Positions 60,094-64,000 of a stretch of DNA of 64,000 bases are shown piece after piece. The stretch is from assembly GCA_040544425.1 (NCBI GenBank), contig JBEONO010000020.1:1-64000 (forward strand), written 5' to 3'. The notes under the pieces were generated by a model. The model was given only the letters and a program-made list of their open reading frames with translations, made no database searches and had not been told where the DNA came from. The stretch's first letter is position 1. Each line of letters starts with the position of its first letter. The DNA comes from Solimicrobium sp040544425. GTDB lineage: Bacteria > Pseudomonadota > Gammaproteobacteria > Burkholderiales > Burkholderiaceae_D. Both the position numbers and the translations under genes were made by a program.

Positions 60094-61170
60094 TCAGATA
60101 CTAAGTGGGTAAGATCCCAATATTTTGAAAAAGGCCGCCGAATTCCTGAGCTCGTTCAATGAGCGTGCCACCGCCTCGTCGTCCTGATGGCCTTCGACAT
60201 CAACATAAAAATAATATTCCCAGGTTCCGGTTCTGGCCGGCCGAGACTCAAAGCGCGTCATCGAAACGCCGAACTGCATGAATGGTGCCAACAAGCTATA
60301 CACCGCCCCAGCCTTGTTCGGCACGGCAAGCACCAGCGAAGTCTGATCTTTTCCGCTCGGTGCGCAGTGCGAGTTTCCAATCACGGCAAATCGCGTGCGG
60401 TTGTGCGGATCATCCTGAATGTGTGCATGCACTACCTGCAACTCGTATTGATCGCCAGCCGTTTCACCGGCGATCGCCGCAACGGTCGGGTCGACACTGG
60501 CCAGACGCGCTGCCTCCCCATTTGACGCGACTGCAACCCGTTCAATATGAGGGAAGTGCTGATTCAGCCAGACCTGACATTGCGCCAATGCCTGCGAATG
60601 AGCACATATTTTTGTAATGCCGGAAAAGTCGCCGGAAGCAGTCATCAAGCTATGTTGAACCGGAATCGATAATTCGCCGCTAATCGTCAGGCTGGTCTGC
60701 AAAAGCAAATCGAGCGTACGATTGACAGCGCCTTCGGAAGAATTTTCAACCGGCACGACTCCAAAATCAGCCGTACCCGCTTCGGTTGATCTGAATACTT
60801 CATCGATTGAAACGCAAGGCAGCATGACGATCGCGTGACCAAACTGCTGGTAGACCGCCTGTTCGCTAAACGTTCCTGCAGGCCCCAGATAGGCGACCGT
60901 CACACGGCGCTCGAGAGCGCGGCACGCCGACATCACTTCACGAAAAATCAACTGGATGTCAAGGTTTGGTAACGGGCCATGATTGCGCTCGGCCACGCCG
61001 CGCAATACCTGTGCTTCACGTTCCGGCCTGAATACAGGAGCATTCGTATTTGCTTTGAGATGACCGACTTCCTGTGCAAGCCTGGCACGCGCATTGAGCA
61101 AATCCAGGAGCTGCGCGTCAACTGCGTCGATCTTTTCTCTCAGTGGCTTCAGTTGTTTATCAATATCCAT
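60094..61170 (-). CDS. pheA: Chorismate mutase/prephenate dehydratase (P-protein)
   Basis: 358 aa from ATG 61170; the longer frame starts at TTG 61194. Residues 1-85 are an AroQ chorismate mutase, about 90-270 the dehydratase (AYLGPAGTFSEQAVYQQFG, Thr-Arg-Phe in NRTRFAVIG), and about 280-358 the ACT domain that binds phenylalanine (ESRPARTGTWEYYFYVD). So both steps to phenylpyruvate and feedback control are in one chain. Confidence 0.97.
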   Translation of the reverse strand: MDIDKQLKPLREKIDAVDAQLLDLLNARARLAQEVGHLKANTNAPVFRPEREAQVLRGVAERNHGPLPNLDIQLIFREVMSACRALERRVTVAYLGPAGTFSEQAVYQQFGHAIVMLPCVSIDEVFRSTEAGTADFGVVPVENSSEGAVNRTLDLLLQTSLTISGELSIPVQHSLMTASGDFSGITKICAHSQALAQCQVWLNQHFPHIERVAVASNGEAARLASVDPTVAAIAGETAGDQYELQVVHAHIQDDPHNRTRFAVIGNSHCAPSGKDQTSLVLAVPNKAGAVYSLLAPFMQFGVSMTRFESRPARTGTWEYYFYVDVEGHQDDEAVARSLNELRNSAAFFKILGSYPLSI

Positions 61171-61214
61171 GGCATTCCCGGCTGAATCGTCCAAATAGAT
61201 TGCTAAGCTGTCGC

Positions 61215-62315
61215 TTAGGGATGCGTGTGTTCAAATTCCTGCATAAAATCGACCAAGGCCTGCACACCTTCGATGGGCATCGCGTTGTAAATTGAAGCGC
61301 GCATACCGCCTACCGAACTATGCCCCTTCAATTGAATTAATCCGCGCTCTTTGGCGTCCTGCAAAAACTGCGCATTCAATTTTTCATCGCGCAAAAAGAA
61401 CGGGATATTCATTCGCGAGCGACAATCCTTTTGCACACGATTTTCGTACAAATTACTGGCATCGATAAAATCGTACAGCAAAGCCGCCTTGGCAATATTT
61501 ACCTTCTCCATTGCCGCGACGCCTCCGCGATTTTTAATCCATTGAAAAACCAGTCCGGCGATATAGATGGCGTAAGTTGGGGGCGTGTTATACATCGATC
61601 CGTGCTCAGCCACAATCTTCCAGTTAAACGCTGATGGACAGCAAGGCAGCGCGTAACCCAGCAAATCATCTCGCACGATCACGATAGTCAAACCCGCTGG
61701 TCCGATATTTTTTTGCGCTCCACCATAGATCACCCCATAGTCCGCAATATTAATCACGCGTGACAGTATGTTCGAAGACATGTCAGCGACAATCGGCATT
61801 GGTGCCTGAGGCGCAAACTGGTATTCAACACCATCGATGGTTTCATTGGCGCAGATATGCAGGTAGGCAGCATCACTGGATAACTTCCAGCTGGCCGGAT
61901 CGGGAATAAAGGAAAATTTTTGTGCATTTTGGCTGGCGATGGCGTCAGCAACAACATTGACCTTGCCATATTTCGCAGCTTCTTTAATCGATTTGATCGA
62001 CCAGGACCCGGTGCAAACATAATCCAGCGTTGCTGGTTGGTCACGACCATTCAGTCCCGCCAGATTCATCGGCACGATCGCATTTTCGGCAATCGCACCA
62101 CCTTGCATGAATAAAATCTGATAATTGGGTGGAATCGCCAACAATTCCCGCAAATCGCGCTGCGCATCGGACAGGATAGACATAAATTCCGTTCCACGAT
62201 GACTCATTTCCATCACGGACATCCCGCTGCCATGCCAATCCAGCATCTCTGCTGCAGCCTGCTCTAACACTTCTTTAGGCAATACAGCAGGACCTGCGGA
62301 AAAGTTATAGATCAT
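61215..62315 (-). CDS. serC: Phosphoserine aminotransferase
   Basis: 366 aa. A PLP enzyme for serine and pyridoxine synthesis. [54 protein letters not shown] (PLP Lys in AQKN) and [18 protein letters not shown] are typical. Its start overlaps the gyrA stop by 4 bp. Confidence 0.98.
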   Translation of the reverse strand: MIYNFSAGPAVLPKEVLEQAAAEMLDWHGSGMSVMEMSHRGTEFMSILSDAQRDLRELLAIPPNYQILFMQGGAIAENAIVPMNLAGLNGRDQPATLDYVCTGSWSIKSIKEAAKYGKVNVVADAIASQNAQKFSFIPDPASWKLSSDAAYLHICANETIDGVEYQFAPQAPMPIVADMSSNILSRVINIADYGVIYGGAQKNIGPAGLTIVIVRDDLLGYALPCCPSAFNWKIVAEHGSMYNTPPTYAIYIAGLVFQWIKNRGGVAAMEKVNIAKAALLYDFIDASNLYENRVQKDCRSRMNIPFFLRDEKLNAQFLQDAKERGLIQLKGHSSVGGMRASIYNAMPIEGVQALVDFMQEFEHTHP

Positions 62316-64000
62316 TCGGATTCTTCCTCCGAGTCTCCTTCATTTATTTCGCTGCCTGGATTGACATCACCATTTTCAGCATCGCCATTCTCGTACACGA
62401 CTTCTTCCACGTCCGATTCAACAATGCGCTGCAACCCACTCAATTTGGTGCCATCTTCGACCGCAATCAGAGTCACACCCTGAGTTGCGCGACCCATTTC
62501 ACGAATTTCTGAGACGCGGGTGCGGATCAGTACACCACCGGTGGTAATCAATAAAATTTCATCGCTTGTTTCAACCAGCGTGGCTGCGACAACCTTACCG
62601 TTCCGTTCTGACGTCTGGATTGCGATCATTCCTTTGGTACCACGACCATGACGGGTATATTCGGTAATCGGGGTACGTTTTCCGAATCCATTTTCGGTTG
62701 CTGTCAGAACCGACTGCTGTTCATTTTCTGCCACCAGCAGCGCGATGACCTGCTGGCCATCTTCCAGATTCATACCACGCACACCGCGTGCGGTGCGGCC
62801 CATCGGACGGACATCGTTTTCGTCAAACCGGACAGCCTTGCCCGAGTCGGAGAACAACATGACATCGTGCTTGCCATCGGTCAGTGCTGCACCAATCAGG
62901 AAATCGCCGTCATCCAGATCAACGGCGATAATCCCGGCTTTACGCGGGTTGCTGAAATCGCTCAATGCCGATTTTTTTACTACGCCAAGGCTCGTCGCCA
63001 TGAAGATATAACGATCTTCCGGGAAGGTGCGGTTGTCGCCAGAGATCGGCAAAATCACGGTAATTTTTTCACCGTCATGCAAGGGGAACATATTGACGAT
63101 AGGTTTGCCGCGCGAATTGCGCGATCCTTGCGGCACTTCCCACACTTTCAACCAGTACAGTCTGCCGCGATTACTGAAAGACAAAATGTAGTCATGGGTA
63201 TTGGCAATAAATACCTGCTCAATCCAGTCATCTTCTTTGGTCGCCATCGCCTGCTTGCCGCGTCCGCCACGTTTCTGCGCGCGGTATTCAGATACCGGTT
63301 GTGATTTCATGTAGCCGGTATGCGACAACGTCACCACCATGTCCTGGGGCGTTATCAAATCTTCCGTTTCCAGCTCGGTCGCGTTATGGATAATTTCAGA
63401 GCGACGTTCATCTTTGGAACCGATACCATATTCGTTCATCGCGGCAGTTAATTCATCCGTGATGATCGCTGTCACGCGTGAAGGCTTGGCCAAAATATCC
63501 AGCAAATCGGCAATCTGGGCCATCATTTCTTTGTATTCGTTGACGATTTTATCTTGTTCCAAACCAGTCAAACGTTGCAGACGCATCTGCAGAATTTCCT
63601 GTGCCTGATCATCTGACAGTTTGTATAGGCCATCGGCCTGAATGCCGTAATGCTTGGGCAGATTGGCCGGACGGAAGGCATCGATGCCTGCGGCATTGTC
63701 TGCGCTGGTGCGGGTTAACATTTCACGCACCATCGACGAATCCCAGGCGCGATTCATCAATTCGGTTTTTGCCATCGGAGGCGTAGGAGCGGCTTTAATA
63801 ATCGCGATGAAGTCATCGATATTGGCCAAAGCAACCGCCAAACCTTCCAGCATGTGGCCACGCTCACGCGCTTTTTTCAATTCAAAAACGGTGCGGCGCG
63901 TAACAACTTCACGGCGATGGGACAGGAAACAATCCAGCATCTGCTTCAAATTGAGCAGCTTGGGCTGGCCGTTGACCAGCGCAACCATATTCATACCGAA
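62312..64000 (-). CDS. gyrA: DNA gyrase subunit A, C-terminal part (5' end outside window)
   Basis: 563 codons are seen; the N-terminal winged-helix and catalytic Tyr lie beyond the right edge. The visible part holds the end of the tower/coiled-coil domain and the beta-pinwheel that wraps DNA, including the GyrA box QKRGGRGK, needed for supercoiling. The C-terminal tail is strongly acidic (Glu, Asp, Asn, Gly). It is translationally coupled to serC. Confidence 0.97.
   Translation of the reverse strand, partial: FGMNMVALVNGQPKLLNLKQMLDCFLSHRREVVTRRTVFELKKARERGHMLEGLAVALANIDDFIAIIKAAPTPPMAKTELMNRAWDSSMVREMLTRTSADNAAGIDAFRPANLPKHYGIQADGLYKLSDDQAQEILQMRLQRLTGLEQDKIVNEYKEMMAQIADLLDILAKPSRVTAIITDELTAAMNEYGIGSKDERRSEIIHNATELETEDLITPQDMVVTLSHTGYMKSQPVSEYRAQKRGGRGKQAMATKEDDWIEQVFIANTHDYILSFSNRGRLYWLKVWEVPQGSRNSRGKPIVNMFPLHDGEKITVILPISGDNRTFPEDRYIFMATSLGVVKKSALSDFSNPRKAGIIAVDLDDGDFLIGAALTDGKHDVMLFSDSGKAVRFDENDVRPMGRTARGVRGMNLEDGQQVIALLVAENEQQSVLTATENGFGKRTPITEYTRHGRGTKGMIAIQTSERNGKVVAATLVETSDEILLITTGGVLIRTRVSEIREMGRATQGVTLIAVEDGTKLSGLQRIVESDVEEVVYENGDAENGDVNPGSEINEGDSEEESE

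Overview
The window looks like a chromosome segment of a betaproteobacterium of order Burkholderiales, most likely family Oxalobacteraceae. This rests on protein similarity that I recognise and on the block gyrA-serC-pheA-tyrA-aroA-cmk-rpsA-ihfB-lapA-lapB-ugd-rfaE1-comEA-cysM-mltB, which is typical of that order. By eye the base composition is moderate (about half G+C), which fits the cooler-living, lower-GC Oxalobacteraceae better than Burkholderia. An ice-binding lipoprotein and a DesK/DesR-like two-component pair agree with a cold or soil habitat. No rRNA, tRNA, CRISPR array, phage or insertion sequence was seen.

Layout. 1-5538 is the 3' part of a very large type-I-secreted adhesin with near-identical 312-bp repeats. 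5488-10258 is an accessory block. It holds an imperfect tandem duplication of about 1.1 kb carrying two related small membrane-hairpin proteins, a third small membrane protein on the other strand, and a Ser-rich pentapeptide-repeat protein. Together these look like an unassigned set of secreted or effector-like proteins. mutS follows, flanked on its other side by a second pentapeptide-like protein, then a NUDIX hydrolase, slyD, roxA, a tiny Ala/Pro lipoprotein with a structured leader, and rarD.

18202-22340 is a minus-strand operon: exported creatininase-like protein, exported YVTN propeller, nadA, nadC. A GH18 chitinase lipoprotein lies divergent to it. 24585-31182 is housekeeping on the minus strand: pyrF, pyrG, kdsA, eno, ftsB and a TPR glycosyltransferase-like protein. 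vapBC and the run rbgA-dcd-dacB-HAD-DyP peroxidase follow. 36724-42565 holds an OmpA-family porin, the ice-binding lipoprotein, a small membrane protein and DesK/DesR. 43350-48383 is a moxR-DUF58-tgpA operon followed by mltB. The rest (49141-64000) is the conserved minus-strand block for aromatic amino acids, serine, translation, LPS assembly and heptose synthesis, ending inside gyrA, whose 5' end is outside the window.

The part most likely to hold something undescribed is 5488-10258. Two tandem modules there share hairpins and a conserved N-terminal segment, but the membrane C-termini of their proteins have diverged. The second module still carries an in-frame relic of the adhesin's last 17 codons.
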